Below, in pieces: positions 8,352 through 16,703 of a stretch of DNA of 52,433 nucleotides. The stretch lies in contig JASGGU010000016.1 in assembly GCA_047602645.1 (NCBI GenBank), forward strand, positions 1-52,433. The letters are read 5' to 3'. The stretch comes from JAEYFP01 sp047602645 (GTDB lineage Bacteria > Bacillota > Clostridia > Lachnospirales > Lachnospiraceae). Under the pieces are notes generated by a model. That model was not told where the DNA came from. It made no database searches and saw only the letters and a program-made list of their open reading frames with translations. Position 1 is the stretch's first letter. Each line of letters opens with the position of its first letter. Made by a program: the position numbers and the translations under genes.

Positions 8352-9311
8352 TTAATCTTCCAGCAGACGATTCAACAATGTCACATAACGCTTTAGCTGT
8401 TCAATCGCCGCTTCGTCCCAGCCCTCATATTCGCTGGCAATGTAACCCTTAAAGCCCAGCTCTTTTACCATCGGGATGATTTCCTCATAGGGAATGCACG
8501 GATTATGACAGTTCTCATCCAGAAAATGAAATTTCCCGTGGATATATGGCGCATAGGGGATCAGCTTTTTTAAATCCTCCAATTTGGCGGGAGACTGGTA
8601 ATGTCCTGCAATATCCCGAATGACATTCTGTTCATACTCTGTAAAATCATCTGCAGCAATGATTTCTTCCGCAGTCAGCCTTTGCTTATTCAGTTCAATG
8701 ACCGCCTCCAGCTGATCCTTCCTGAAGCCTTCTCTCAAATAATTATCGATCATCTGTTTATGAGGCGCATACTGGAAAATAGAAAAATCCGGTACCACTC
8801 CGAGATAGCCTCTGCTTTCCGGCTCCGCCATGATTTCCAGATACTCTTTCCAGACCGGTACATCCGGATGATGGGGCGCATGCATTTCAATGCAGAGCTT
8901 CATCTCAAGCTGTTTGCAAAAAGGCAGCATTGCGCGGAAGTTCCGAGGCTTAATTGCATGCTGCGTGCGGACAAGATCCGCACCTGCCTTCTTTGCCAGG
9001 ATCATGTCTCTCCTTGTGTGTTCGCAGATCTCCTCATCGGTCAGATCTCTTCCCGGATGCAGCCCCATATCAATATAAGCGCTCCAGCTGACCAGATGAA
9101 GCTGATATTGATCAAGAAGCGTTCTGAAATGCGCAATCCATTCGTCCGAAATATTCGGATACTCCGGGGCCATCTGTGCCACTACAATTTCAACTCCCTC
9201 ATAGCCCATCTCGTGAGCCGTTCTAAGCAGATCTTCCAAATTCATTAATTTTAAATCATAAAAGTACGTAAAACTGTAAATTGAAACTCCAATTTTGATA
9301 TCCTTACTCAT
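8352..9311 (-). CDS. C-glycoside deglycosidase alpha-subunit-like TIM-barrel protein (sugar phosphate isomerase/epimerase family)
   Basis: TIM-barrel protein of 319 residues in the xylose-isomerase-like/AP-endonuclease-2 fold. Likely metal ligands are Glu142, Asp175, His262 and Glu294, with His145 nearby (in CIEMHAPHH, VPDFS, KFHFLDE and SEYEG). The gene sits 17 bp after a small protein that looks like the C-glycoside deglycosidase beta subunit, in a cluster with a Gfo/Idh/MocA oxidoreductase and a second TIM-barrel protein. This is the arrangement known for DfgAB of Eubacterium cellulosolvens and DgpABC of the puerarin-degrading strain PUE. There the alpha/beta complex cleaves the C-C bond of a 3-oxo-C-glucoside. 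Function is inferred from family and neighbours; the aglycone is unknown. A plain epimerase role is the alternative. Confidence 0.8.
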   Translation of the reverse strand: MSKDIKIGVSIYSFTYFYDLKLMNLEDLLRTAHEMGYEGVEIVVAQMAPEYPNISDEWIAHFRTLLDQYQLHLVSWSAYIDMGLHPGRDLTDEEICEHTRRDMILAKKAGADLVRTQHAIKPRNFRAMLPFCKQLEMKLCIEMHAPHHPDVPVWKEYLEIMAEPESRGYLGVVPDFSIFQYAPHKQMIDNYLREGFRKDQLEAVIELNKQRLTAEEIIAADDFTEYEQNVIRDIAGHYQSPAKLEDLKKLIPYAPYIHGKFHFLDENCHNPCIPYEEIIPMVKELGFKGYIASEYEGWDEAAIEQLKRYVTLLNRLLED

Positions 9312-9328
9312 AGTTTTTCACCGCCTCT

Positions 9329-9757
9329 CTACTCTACTGTCAATTCTTTTGTACATTCCGAGATTTCCACGCCATAGTCGCCTTCATAGCCTGTATAGGG
9401 AATGCGGTGCTGCATATGTGCTTTTACAGAATGAACGCTTCCCTTTTCCAATCCTTTATAGTTGACGATTCGGATCACTGCATCCTCTGTGATATGCCAG
9501 TATTCCGCAAAAAGTCCGCTTAGCTCCGAAAGCAGAAATTGTTTTCCGTTCAGATGAAATTCCACATCAGAATCCTTGATACGCTCCCCGTCCACTTCAA
9601 AGTACAATTCCTCAATACAGCTTAAATAGGTCCCCCTGTAAGTGGGGTAATGCAGTCTGAATTCATAGGCATATGCGATACCTTCCACCTCTGTATTTCG
9701 GATGGGAATGTCGCAGACCATATAAATATCCCATTGTGCAAATTGCGAAAAAAACAT
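9329..9757 (-). CDS. C-glycoside deglycosidase beta-subunit-like protein (CGDB, formerly DUF6379)
   Basis: Small protein of 142 residues without signal or membrane segment, predicted mostly beta-strand. It shows the family pattern I associate with the deglycosidase beta subunit: a YRGTYLSCIEEL segment followed by VDGE, then FHLNGKQFLLSEL, then a late motif ending in RIPY. In characterised systems this subunit packs against the TIM-barrel alpha subunit and both are needed for C-C bond cleavage. It starts after AGGAGG and lies between the two TIM-barrel genes. Recognition is from memory of the family and not from a search. Confidence 0.78.
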   Translation of the reverse strand: MFFSQFAQWDIYMVCDIPIRNTEVEGIAYAYEFRLHYPTYRGTYLSCIEELYFEVDGERIKDSDVEFHLNGKQFLLSELSGLFAEYWHITEDAVIRIVNYKGLEKGSVHSVKAHMQHRIPYTGYEGDYGVEISECTKELTVE

Positions 9758-9768
9758 AATTTTACCTC

Positions 9769-10686
9769 CTAACTGATCATATAGTTTTCAATATAGTGTT
9801 TGGAAAGCAATAAGGATTTGTATACATCCTCCTTTGTCTTTTCAAATGCCTTGTCTTCTATCTCCAGACAGATATAACCGTCATATCCGATATCTGTCAG
9901 CGCGCTGATATAGTTTCCCCAGTTGACATCCCCTAATCCCGGCAGTTTTGGCGACATATACTCCAACGGGTAGGCCATTGTCCCGACAGATTTCAATTTT
10001 TCAGGATACATCTTAATGTCTTTGATATGTACATGAAAAATCTTATCCTGATATCTGTAAATAGGCTCAATGTAATCCATCATCTGCCATACAAAATGAG
10101 AAGGATCGTAATTGATTCCCAAATTTTCATCCTGCAGCACTTCAAAAATCTTTTCCCAGTTTGCGGGGCTGGTGAACAAATTCTGTCCGCCGGGCCACTG
10201 TTCCTCTCCGAAAAGCATCGGGCAGTTCTCAATAGCAACCTTTACCCGCTTTGCCTTTGCTTCTCTTAAAATATCCGGCCACACCTCGGAAACGACTTTC
10301 AGATTTTCTTCTACCGTCGCATCCTGCACTCTTCCGATAAACGTCGTGACCGTGCCAACCCCCAGCTTTGCGGAAGCAGCAATTACCTTTTTCAAGTGCG
10401 CGACCGTTTCCGCTCTTTTTACCGGATCTCTGTCAAGCGTATTCGGATAAAAAGCAAGGGAGGAAATTTCCACGCCCTTTTTTGCGCAATATATCTTGAT
10501 TTCTTCCGTCCGTTTATCGTCGAGAGAATCCACATCGATATGAGTCACCCCTGCGTAGCGTCTCTCTGCCCTGCCCTTAGGCCAGCAGGCAACCTCAATG
10601 CATTTAAATCCATGTTCCGATGCAAAGTCCACTACCTCTTCGAAGCTTTCATCCTGCAGAATTGCAGTTACAAATCCAAGCTTCAT
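9769..10686 (-). CDS. sugar phosphate isomerase/epimerase family TIM-barrel protein
   Basis: Cytoplasmic metal-dependent TIM-barrel protein of 305 residues. Likely ligands are Glu153 (AIENCP), Asp194 and His197 (DPSH), His220 (HVHIKD) and Glu275 (CLEIED), the classic set of the tagatose/psicose 3-epimerase-like branch. It follows the Gfo/Idh/MocA gene by 29 bp and precedes the deglycosidase pair. In this setting it could rearrange or process the 3-oxo-sugar released on deglycosylation; DfgC/DfgD-type genes in known C-glycoside clusters are of the same fold. It lacks the small-subunit partner motif and is closer to ordinary epimerases than the protein at 8352-9311. The exact reaction is not known. 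Confidence 0.82.
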   Translation of the reverse strand: MKLGFVTAILQDESFEEVVDFASEHGFKCIEVACWPKGRAERRYAGVTHIDVDSLDDKRTEEIKIYCAKKGVEISSLAFYPNTLDRDPVKRAETVAHLKKVIAASAKLGVGTVTTFIGRVQDATVEENLKVVSEVWPDILREAKAKRVKVAIENCPMLFGEEQWPGGQNLFTSPANWEKIFEVLQDENLGINYDPSHFVWQMMDYIEPIYRYQDKIFHVHIKDIKMYPEKLKSVGTMAYPLEYMSPKLPGLGDVNWGNYISALTDIGYDGYICLEIEDKAFEKTKEDVYKSLLLSKHYIENYMIS

Positions 10687-10715
10687 ATTCTTTCACCTCT
10701 CATTTCTGTCTTTTT

Positions 10716-11849
10716 TTAATCTCCAACTTCTACCCATGTCCTGTTCATCGCACTTTCAAAAATACTGTCGCATAAGATCATCTCTCTGAGACCATCCTTT
10801 AAACATGCGTAATCATAATTACCGGTTCTGTCAAGACTGGCATAAAACTGCTTGAAAAAGTTTTTAAATGCATCCGGAAAGCCCTCGATATGTCCCGACG
10901 GATAGGAAGCCAGTGCCGCCGCTTCCGGATGCAATAAGGAGGCATCCTTTGTCAGAAGCTCATTGGGCCCGTCACGGTATCCGATCCAGAGATCATTTAA
11001 GTTTTCCGAAGTCCATACCAAAGATTTCTCACTCCCGGCAACGCTTAAGGAAGTTGTATTTTTCTTGCCCGCAAATACCATGGAAATCATGGCCGTACCG
11101 ATTGCGCCGCTTTCCGTCTCAAACATGACAACCGCCTCGTCTTCCGTATCGATTGGAATTTCCTCATAATCCGCATTCGTAAGCACCTGAAAGGTCTCCA
11201 CTTTTCCGACAGGTTTTTTCCGGATCGGATAAACGGTCCTGAAGTCCGCATTTACCCTCATAATCTTCTCACCGGTAACAAATTCCGCCAGATCCATCCA
11301 ATGGGAGCCGATATCCGCAACCGCTCTCGTCTTTCCTACCTGTCCCTTTTCCAGTCTCCAGCTGTAATCGGTATCATACAAAAGCCAGTCCTGAACATAT
11401 TCTCCGTGAACGGAAAACAAATTCCCCAGTTCCCCGTTTTTTACCATCTGATGCATTTCATTGGGAATCGGATAAAGTCGGTTATGAAAGTTGACCGCTC
11501 CCACAACATCCTTTTCCGCCGCCAGCTTCACTAATTCCCTCGCCTGCTCCACCGTTGTAGTGAAAGGCTTCTCACAGATAAAATTAACACCATTTTCTAT
11601 GGCATATTTCGCAATTTCATAATGGGAGCCATTTGGTGTACAGATATGAATCACATCCGGTTTCTGCTCCTCTATCATCCTTTTATAATCGCTGTAAGCG
11701 TTTTTAATGTGCATTGCCTCCGCTTTTTTCTCGGCATCCGCAGCGTCGCATAAGGCTGCGATGTGTACATTGCCAAGCCTTCTGAGCATTTCGGCATGCA
11801 CGGCTCCGATAAAGCCGGCCCCGATTACCGCCGCTTTATATTCTTTCAT
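10716..11849 (-). CDS. Gfo/Idh/MocA oxidoreductase, candidate glycoside 3-dehydrogenase (DgpA-like)
   Basis: NAD(P)-dependent oxidoreductase of 377 residues. The Rossmann motif GAGFIGAVHAE is at residues 10-20, the EKP motif (Lys94) at 93-95, and the catalytic DIGSHWMD with Asp179 and His183 at 179-186. In C-glycoside clusters the homologous enzyme oxidises C3 of the glucose moiety, which makes the C-C bond cleavable. The start at 11849 follows AAGGAG; an upstream in-frame ATG at 11888 lies inside the preceding gene. It is 14 bp after the VOC-domain gene and is probably translated with it. Oxidation of a free sugar such as myo-inositol or glucose is the main alternative. Confidence 0.85.
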   Translation of the reverse strand: MKEYKAAVIGAGFIGAVHAEMLRRLGNVHIAALCDAADAEKKAEAMHIKNAYSDYKRMIEEQKPDVIHICTPNGSHYEIAKYAIENGVNFICEKPFTTTVEQARELVKLAAEKDVVGAVNFHNRLYPIPNEMHQMVKNGELGNLFSVHGEYVQDWLLYDTDYSWRLEKGQVGKTRAVADIGSHWMDLAEFVTGEKIMRVNADFRTVYPIRKKPVGKVETFQVLTNADYEEIPIDTEDEAVVMFETESGAIGTAMISMVFAGKKNTTSLSVAGSEKSLVWTSENLNDLWIGYRDGPNELLTKDASLLHPEAAALASYPSGHIEGFPDAFKNFFKQFYASLDRTGNYDYACLKDGLREMILCDSIFESAMNRTWVEVGD

Positions 11850-11863
11850 TTCCGTTCTCCTTC

Positions 11864-12748
11864 CTAATAGGGATTCTCCCGCTCCCATTCCTGCTGCATT
11901 GTGTTTCCGGGCTGTACCATGACCTCAACTTTATTTCCTTCCGGACAAATCATCCAGATAATCTCACATCTGTCCAAGCCAAAATTCCCCTCTGCCGTAT
12001 CGTCTGCCGGTACCCTTATTTCTTTCATAAAGGGCTGCGGACAGCAGTATACTCCGTTTTTTCCCCATGCCTTTACGGTGTTTGTCACTTTGTAAATCTG
12101 CAATGCGATATGTCCAAGCAAATCATCATCATAAGTTTTTACCTGCGCAGGCGCTTTTATCAGTTCCACATACTGTCCGCTTTCTCCGGCGGAAAGCCTT
12201 ATCGCATTTTCCGACTTTTCCACCGCTTCAAGGCACATGCTCACCAGATGTTTTTCCATCTTCTCCAAATCGTTGACATAAAGAGATACTCCCGCAAGAG
12301 AATTAAAAAGTCTCTGTTTTTTGCTCTGATGTCCTTTTCTCTCCACCAGTCGGATTTTAGCGCCACCGGGATCTGTCATACATCCTTCTGTGACATCGAT
12401 ACCCTTCCGCTTCAGTTCTTCGACGGTCCTTTCCAGATCATCACAGCCTAATCCAAAGGATTCAAAAGGCGTATCCTTATGGAAGGGAATCGCCTCCCAT
12501 TTAAAATCAGGAGGATTAATTGCTCCGTTAAACAGTTCCAGATATTCCTCCGGCGCGATCCGAAGATAAGTCAGCCACTGAACACCGTCTCCTTCATTAT
12601 GCTCGCCAAGCTTCAGCATATCCTTAAACTGTCCCGTATTGAGCTCGAACATCTGCTCAAAGCCCAGCTTGTTACAATAAAAGTCCAACGCCTTCTCATA
12701 ATCATTTTCCTGTAAGGAAACGTGAAATAAATTTTTAATTACACTCAT
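11864..12748 (-). CDS. two-domain VOC (glyoxalase-fold) protein
   Basis: Protein of 294 residues with two vicinal-oxygen-chelate halves (about 1-135 and 145-290). The first half shows the usual opening (FHVSLQENDYEKALDFYCNKLGF) and a closing LVERKG strand. Members use a metal site for isomerisation, epimerisation, C-C cleavage or ring opening. It lies between the permease and the oxidoreductase in the operon, starting after AGGAGAG. Possible roles are handling the released phenolic aglycone or an enediol sugar intermediate; both are speculation. It carries no signal peptide. Confidence 0.8.
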   Translation of the reverse strand: MSVIKNLFHVSLQENDYEKALDFYCNKLGFEQMFELNTGQFKDMLKLGEHNEGDGVQWLTYLRIAPEEYLELFNGAINPPDFKWEAIPFHKDTPFESFGLGCDDLERTVEELKRKGIDVTEGCMTDPGGAKIRLVERKGHQSKKQRLFNSLAGVSLYVNDLEKMEKHLVSMCLEAVEKSENAIRLSAGESGQYVELIKAPAQVKTYDDDLLGHIALQIYKVTNTVKAWGKNGVYCCPQPFMKEIRVPADDTAEGNFGLDRCEIIWMICPEGNKVEVMVQPGNTMQQEWERENPY

Positions 12749-12786
12749 TTTATCTCTCCTTTTTTAACCTTCTATACATGAAGGCA

Positions 12787-13782
12787 CTAGGCTTCCTGCA
12801 CTTTACGGACACGAATCAGATCCAGAAGTCTGGAACCCTGACGGTCAAGAATAATCGCAACAATGATGACGAGTCCCTTAGCTATTTTCTGCCAATTGGA
12901 ATCCACTCCCAAAAGGTTCAGAGAATTGGAAATCACCTGAATCAAAAGACAACCGATTAATGTACCCAGGACATTCGCTTTGCCTCCCTCCATGGGAGTT
13001 CCTCCAATCACTACGGCTGCAACCGCATCCAGTTCCATCCCCGCTCCCGCTCCGGTCTGTGCACTCGCGGTACGTCCCGTCAGAAGAAGCGCCGCCATCC
13101 CGACACAGACTCCTGTTATGATATACACACTGTACATGATCTTCTTTGTAGGAATCCCGCATACCCTTGCAGCCTTGCTGTTACCGCCGCAGGCGAGCGC
13201 ATAACGTCCAAATTTCGTACGCTGTACTACAACTGTCATAATAATGACCAGAATAATCATGACAATAACCGGAAAGGGAATTCCAAATACCTTGCCTGTG
13301 CCGAAGAACAGATACCAATCAGGCAGGCCGGAGATACTCTTTGCCCGGCACATCAGGAGATTAACCCCCTGATAGACCATTCCCATTGCTAAAGTAACAA
13401 TGAACGGCGCAAGATTAAACATCGAAGTCACAAATGCGTTCAAAAATCCGCAGAATGCACCTATGACCAATGCTGCCGCAATTACTACAGGCGCACTGAC
13501 GCCTGCCACGGACATCATTGCAGTTGCAATGCCGATCATTCCCAGCATATACCCCACAGAAAGATCGATCATTCCCGAAGAAAGCACCAGTGTAAATCCC
13601 ATGGAAAGTGTACAGGTAGTACAGATCTGCCTTAAAATATTGGTCAGGTTGCGGCTTGAAAAAAAATCATCCGTCAGAAAACAGACAACCATTACAAAAA
13701 TGATCAATATTACCATCGCTTTATTATCCATTAATATTTGGAGCAGCTTTTCACTGTCCAGCTCTTTTTTACTCTTATTCAT
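12787..13782 (-). CDS. sugar ABC transporter permease, RbsC family
   Basis: Inner-membrane permease of 331 residues with 8-10 hydrophobic segments. The family signatures are SSGMIDLSVG near residue 70 and AVVIGGTPMEGGKANVLGTL near residue 260. It follows its ATPase gene by 15 bp and belongs with the binding protein further upstream, forming a ribose/galactoside-type importer whose permease acts as a dimer. Here the cargo is likely a glycoside or the sugar handled by the downstream enzymes; specificity rests on the binding protein and is not readable. Confidence 0.92.
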   Translation of the reverse strand: MNKSKKELDSEKLLQILMDNKAMVILIIFVMVVCFLTDDFFSSRNLTNILRQICTTCTLSMGFTLVLSSGMIDLSVGYMLGMIGIATAMMSVAGVSAPVVIAAALVIGAFCGFLNAFVTSMFNLAPFIVTLAMGMVYQGVNLLMCRAKSISGLPDWYLFFGTGKVFGIPFPVIVMIILVIIMTVVVQRTKFGRYALACGGNSKAARVCGIPTKKIMYSVYIITGVCVGMAALLLTGRTASAQTGAGAGMELDAVAAVVIGGTPMEGGKANVLGTLIGCLLIQVISNSLNLLGVDSNWQKIAKGLVIIVAIILDRQGSRLLDLIRVRKVQEA

Positions 13783-13797
13783 CTGAAAGCTCCTCTC

Positions 13798-15291
13798 TTA
13801 GCCCAATGCATGTTTTCCCAGCATTCCCTGGGTAGCTTCTTCCTTTGTGCATTCCGCAACGATTTTTCCATTCCTGACTACAAAAATACGGTCCGACATA
13901 CCGAGTATTTCTGACATTTCAGAAGATACGAGAATGATCGCCATACCCTTCTTCGCCAGTTCTCCGATAATGGAATAGATTTCACTTTTAGCGCCCACAT
14001 CAATTCCTCTTGTCGGCTCGTCCAGAATCAGTATTCCGGGAGCCGTCATAAGCCAGCGTCCGATAATGACTTTCTGCTGGTTGCCGCCTGATAAGGAGGT
14101 GATCAGCATATTCTTATTCGCTACTTTTACGGTCATATCTCTAACCATTTCATCTACAGCTTCATTTTCCTGTACTCTTTTGATGATTCCAAGCTTTGTA
14201 CAGAATCTCCGCAATGCCGCCAGCGTCATATTGTCTTTGACGGAAGCAGTTTTGATAATTCCAAAATCACGTCGGTCTTCCGTTACCATTGCCATTCCCA
14301 GGTTCACGGCATCTTGGGGTGAGCGGATCGTTACTTTTTTTCCTTCCAGCCGAATTTCCCCCGAAAGAACTTTATCAATTCCAAATATGCCCCGCATGAT
14401 CTCACTTCTTCCTGCTCCGACCAGCCCCGAAAAGCCTATGATCTCTCCTTCTCTGACCTTGAAGGATACATTCTGATAATCCGGGCCGCAAAGATGGTCC
14501 ACCTCCAGAATTACCTTTCCTTTCTTTGATTCAATAATTGGGTACTGCTCCGTCAGCTCCCTTCCGATGATCATATTAATTAATTCATCCTTTGTCGTAT
14601 CGGCACAATTTCTTGTCCCGATATAATGACCATCCCGATATACGGAAACTTTGTCACAAATCGTCAGAAGCTCCTCAATTTTATGAGTAATGAAAATAAT
14701 AGACTTCCCTTCCGCTTTCAGCTTCCGAATAATTTCGAACAGTATATTGACTTCCTTATCAGAAAGGGAAGATGTGGGCTCGTCCATAATAATGATATCC
14801 GAATCACAGGATACCGCTCTTGCCAATTCCACAAGCTGACACTGCGCTACCGTCAGGCTGCTTACAAGAGCTTTCGGATTAATATCCAGCTTTAATTTTC
14901 TTTCTAGCAGCTTTTTGGTCTCTTCGATTCTGGCTTTATGATCAATCAGGGGCCCCTTCATAAAACGGTCCTCTCGATGAAGCCAGATGTTTTCGGCAAC
15001 TGTCAGTGTTGGAATCAGGCTGATTTCCTGATGAATCATGGAAATCCCGGCATCAATTGCCTCCGCAGGGGATTTGAAATGAACTTCTTTTCCTTTTAAA
15101 ATAATGGTTCCTTCATCTTTTGAGAGATCTCCTAAAATAATGTTCATCATAGTAGACTTTCCGGCTCCATTCTCTCCGATAACCGAATGCACCTCTCCCC
15201 GCTTTATTTCCAGATCTGCTTTATCCAGTGCCTTAACACCCAAAAAACTCTTGGAAAGCCCTTTAATTTCCAAAACGGTATCTTGCAGCAT
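13798..15291 (-). CDS. sugar ABC transporter ATP-binding protein, RbsA/MglA family
   Basis: Double-cassette ATPase of 497 residues. The first half has Walker A GENGAGKST and Walker B IIIMDEPTSS, with the weak signature LTVAQCQ usual for this half. The second has an altered Walker A (LVGAGRSE), signature LSGGNQQK and Walker B ILILDEPTRG, the normal asymmetry of the family. I start at the ATG at 15291, which follows AAAGGAGAAG; the frame is open to 15327 but without a ribosome site. It powers uptake through the permease just downstream. A stem-loop lies between it and the binding-protein gene. Confidence 0.94.
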   Translation of the reverse strand: MLQDTVLEIKGLSKSFLGVKALDKADLEIKRGEVHSVIGENGAGKSTMMNIILGDLSKDEGTIILKGKEVHFKSPAEAIDAGISMIHQEISLIPTLTVAENIWLHREDRFMKGPLIDHKARIEETKKLLERKLKLDINPKALVSSLTVAQCQLVELARAVSCDSDIIIMDEPTSSLSDKEVNILFEIIRKLKAEGKSIIFITHKIEELLTICDKVSVYRDGHYIGTRNCADTTKDELINMIIGRELTEQYPIIESKKGKVILEVDHLCGPDYQNVSFKVREGEIIGFSGLVGAGRSEIMRGIFGIDKVLSGEIRLEGKKVTIRSPQDAVNLGMAMVTEDRRDFGIIKTASVKDNMTLAALRRFCTKLGIIKRVQENEAVDEMVRDMTVKVANKNMLITSLSGGNQQKVIIGRWLMTAPGILILDEPTRGIDVGAKSEIYSIIGELAKKGMAIILVSSEMSEILGMSDRIFVVRNGKIVAECTKEEATQGMLGKHALG

Positions 15292-15316
15292 GGTTCTTCT
15301 CCTTTCTGATAAAACA

Positions 15317-15350
15317 CGGGAAGTCACAGAAGATTCCCCCGGACTTCCCG
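15317..15350 (-). terminator. intercistronic stem-loop after the binding-protein gene
   Basis: CGGGAAGTC (15317-15325) pairs with GACTTCCCG (15342-15350). No T run follows, so it is more likely an mRNA-stabilising or partial-termination element, which commonly keeps binding-protein transcript in excess over the ATPase and permease. Confidence 0.55.
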
Positions 15351-15366
15351 CTCACGTTCGTCTTTC

Positions 15367-16401
15367 TTATTCTTTTACAATCAGCTCCAGATTTTCTGTT
15401 GTCAGCTTTACTTCATTTGTATCCAGATTACCCAATGCGCAGTCTACCATTGCTTGTGCACATGCAGACGCCACACCCTGGAAATTGATGGCAACGCTGA
15501 CTGCCTGATCTCCGGATTCAACGTTTGCTTTTCCCACATCAGATCCGTCAATACCAAGAATGATTACATCCTCTCTTCCGGCGGCCTTGCAGGCATTGAT
15601 CGCGCCCTGCGCCTCATCATCGTTTACAGTGGCAATCACATTGATTTCGGGATGAGAAATGAGCCAGTCTTCCACCAGCGCTTGTGAGTCGTCTGTAGAC
15701 CAATTGCCCTCTCCCTCTATAATAACTTCCACATTGTCATGCTGATCTACAAAGTTCTCAACAAATCCTTTTACTCTTTCTGCACCCGCTGTGTTTCCGG
15801 CATCCCCTGCAATACATGCCACCTTATATTCCATGTTTTCATCATAAATGCTTTCCATATAATTTGCCTGCATCTGTCCGCAGGCATATTGACTGAAGCC
15901 CTCATATAAATAAGCGTAGTCTGCTTCGTCCGCCAGAGCAACCCCGATTCCTACAGGAACGCCGGCCTCCACACAGGCATTAATTGCAGGAATAATACCG
16001 CTTTCTCCGACGGAGTTCATAATAAAGATCACATCCGGTTCTTTTGCAATCAGACTTTCCACGTCATCGATCAATTTGGAGATATCACTATCTGCATTTG
16101 TCAAAGTCGTCTCGATCTGATAATCAGGATATTCCGACTCAAAAGATGCCATAATTCCGTTTGTCAGGTTTGTCTGTGCATCATCCAGAATTGCCCATGC
16201 CATGCCGACTTTGATGACCTTCTTTTCTTCCTCTGCCGTTCCTTCTGTTTGCTCTGCCTCTTCCGCCTGTTCTGCTTTTTCTTCCTCGGCCGCAGGCTGT
16301 TCTGTTTCTCCGGCACCCCCATTTCCATTTGTGCTGCCGCATGCCGCAAGAGAAATTGCCATTGCAGCTGACAGAAGGACCGCCAATAATTTCTTTTTCA
16401 T
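15367..16401 (-). CDS. sugar ABC transporter substrate-binding lipoprotein, type I fold
   Basis: Extracellular lipoprotein of 344 residues. A basic signal peptide ends in the lipobox LAAC with Cys21, followed by a flexible Glu/Ala-rich linker to about residue 55. The rest is a LacI/RbsB-like two-lobed binding domain (VIKVGMAWAILDDAQTN onward, with LGIDGSDVGKAN near the hinge). The start at 16401 follows GGAGGAAAA; the frame extends to 16542 through an AT-rich promoter region and is not coding there. It is the first gene of the operon, with a strong promoter and a divergent LacI regulator. Confidence 0.94.
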   Translation of the reverse strand: MKKKLLAVLLSAAMAISLAACGSTNGNGGAGETEQPAAEEEKAEQAEEAEQTEGTAEEEKKVIKVGMAWAILDDAQTNLTNGIMASFESEYPDYQIETTLTNADSDISKLIDDVESLIAKEPDVIFIMNSVGESGIIPAINACVEAGVPVGIGVALADEADYAYLYEGFSQYACGQMQANYMESIYDENMEYKVACIAGDAGNTAGAERVKGFVENFVDQHDNVEVIIEGEGNWSTDDSQALVEDWLISHPEINVIATVNDDEAQGAINACKAAGREDVIILGIDGSDVGKANVESGDQAVSVAINFQGVASACAQAMVDCALGNLDTNEVKLTTENLELIVKE

Positions 16402-16434
16402 TTTTTTCCTCCGTTCCCTTTTTTTGTCTGAAAA

Positions 16435-16444
16435 TTTCATGAAA
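16435..16444. promoter_or_regulatory. candidate operator palindrome TTTCATGAAA, copy 1
   Basis: A perfect 10-bp palindrome in the 5' untranslated region of the binding-protein gene, about 35 bp after its promoter. A second, longer copy lies near the divergent regulator gene, and the pair is the best candidate for LacI-family repressor binding. It lacks the usual central CG of LacI operators. Confidence 0.4.
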
Positions 16445-16480
16445 ACTTTCAGTTGGTTTTTTATTTGTATCTCACGATTT

Positions 16481-16509
16481 ATTATGATATGGGTTGTCTT
16501 TTTTGTCAA
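16481..16509 (-). promoter_or_regulatory. promoter of the putative C-glycoside operon
   Basis: TTGACA (minus strand, 16504-16509), a 17-bp spacer and CATAAT (16481-16486). Transcription would begin near 16474. The divergent region 16402-16703 is AT-rich and holds this promoter, the opposite promoter and the two palindromes. Confidence 0.75.
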
Positions 16510-16596
16510 TAATGTTTGATATTCTTTAATAAAAACTGTCATTTTGCATATTTATTTTATAATTTATTTGTTGCTTATGCAATTAAAGTGTTATGT

Positions 16597-16608
16597 TTTT
16601 CATGAAAA
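16597..16608. promoter_or_regulatory. candidate operator palindrome TTTTCATGAAAA, copy 2
   Basis: A perfect 12-bp palindrome that contains the same 10-bp core as the copy at 16435. It lies upstream of both divergent promoters. Two copies 160 bp apart would suit a DNA-looping LacI-type repressor; this is inference. Confidence 0.4.
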
Positions 16609-16641
16609 TAATTTTGTTTTTTCAATATTTTCATTTGTTTC

Positions 16642-16670
16642 TTGCCATGTTTTTTCATTTGAGATATAAT
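16642..16670 (+). promoter_or_regulatory. promoter of the LacI-family regulator
   Basis: TTGCCA (16642-16647), a 17-bp spacer and a perfect TATAAT (16665-16670), 33 bp before the start codon. Confidence 0.75.
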
Positions 16671-16703
16671 AAAAAGGAATTATATTTTGAAAGGAGTACA
16701 GAT

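Noticed and set aside
11850..11888. Longer N-terminus for the DgpA-like oxidoreductase
   Set aside because: The extension lies inside the preceding gene and is unlike the family; the ATG at 11849 has a strong ribosome site.
16402..16542. Longer N-terminus for the sugar-binding lipoprotein
   Set aside because: It would place about 47 residues before a clear lipoprotein signal and covers the promoter.
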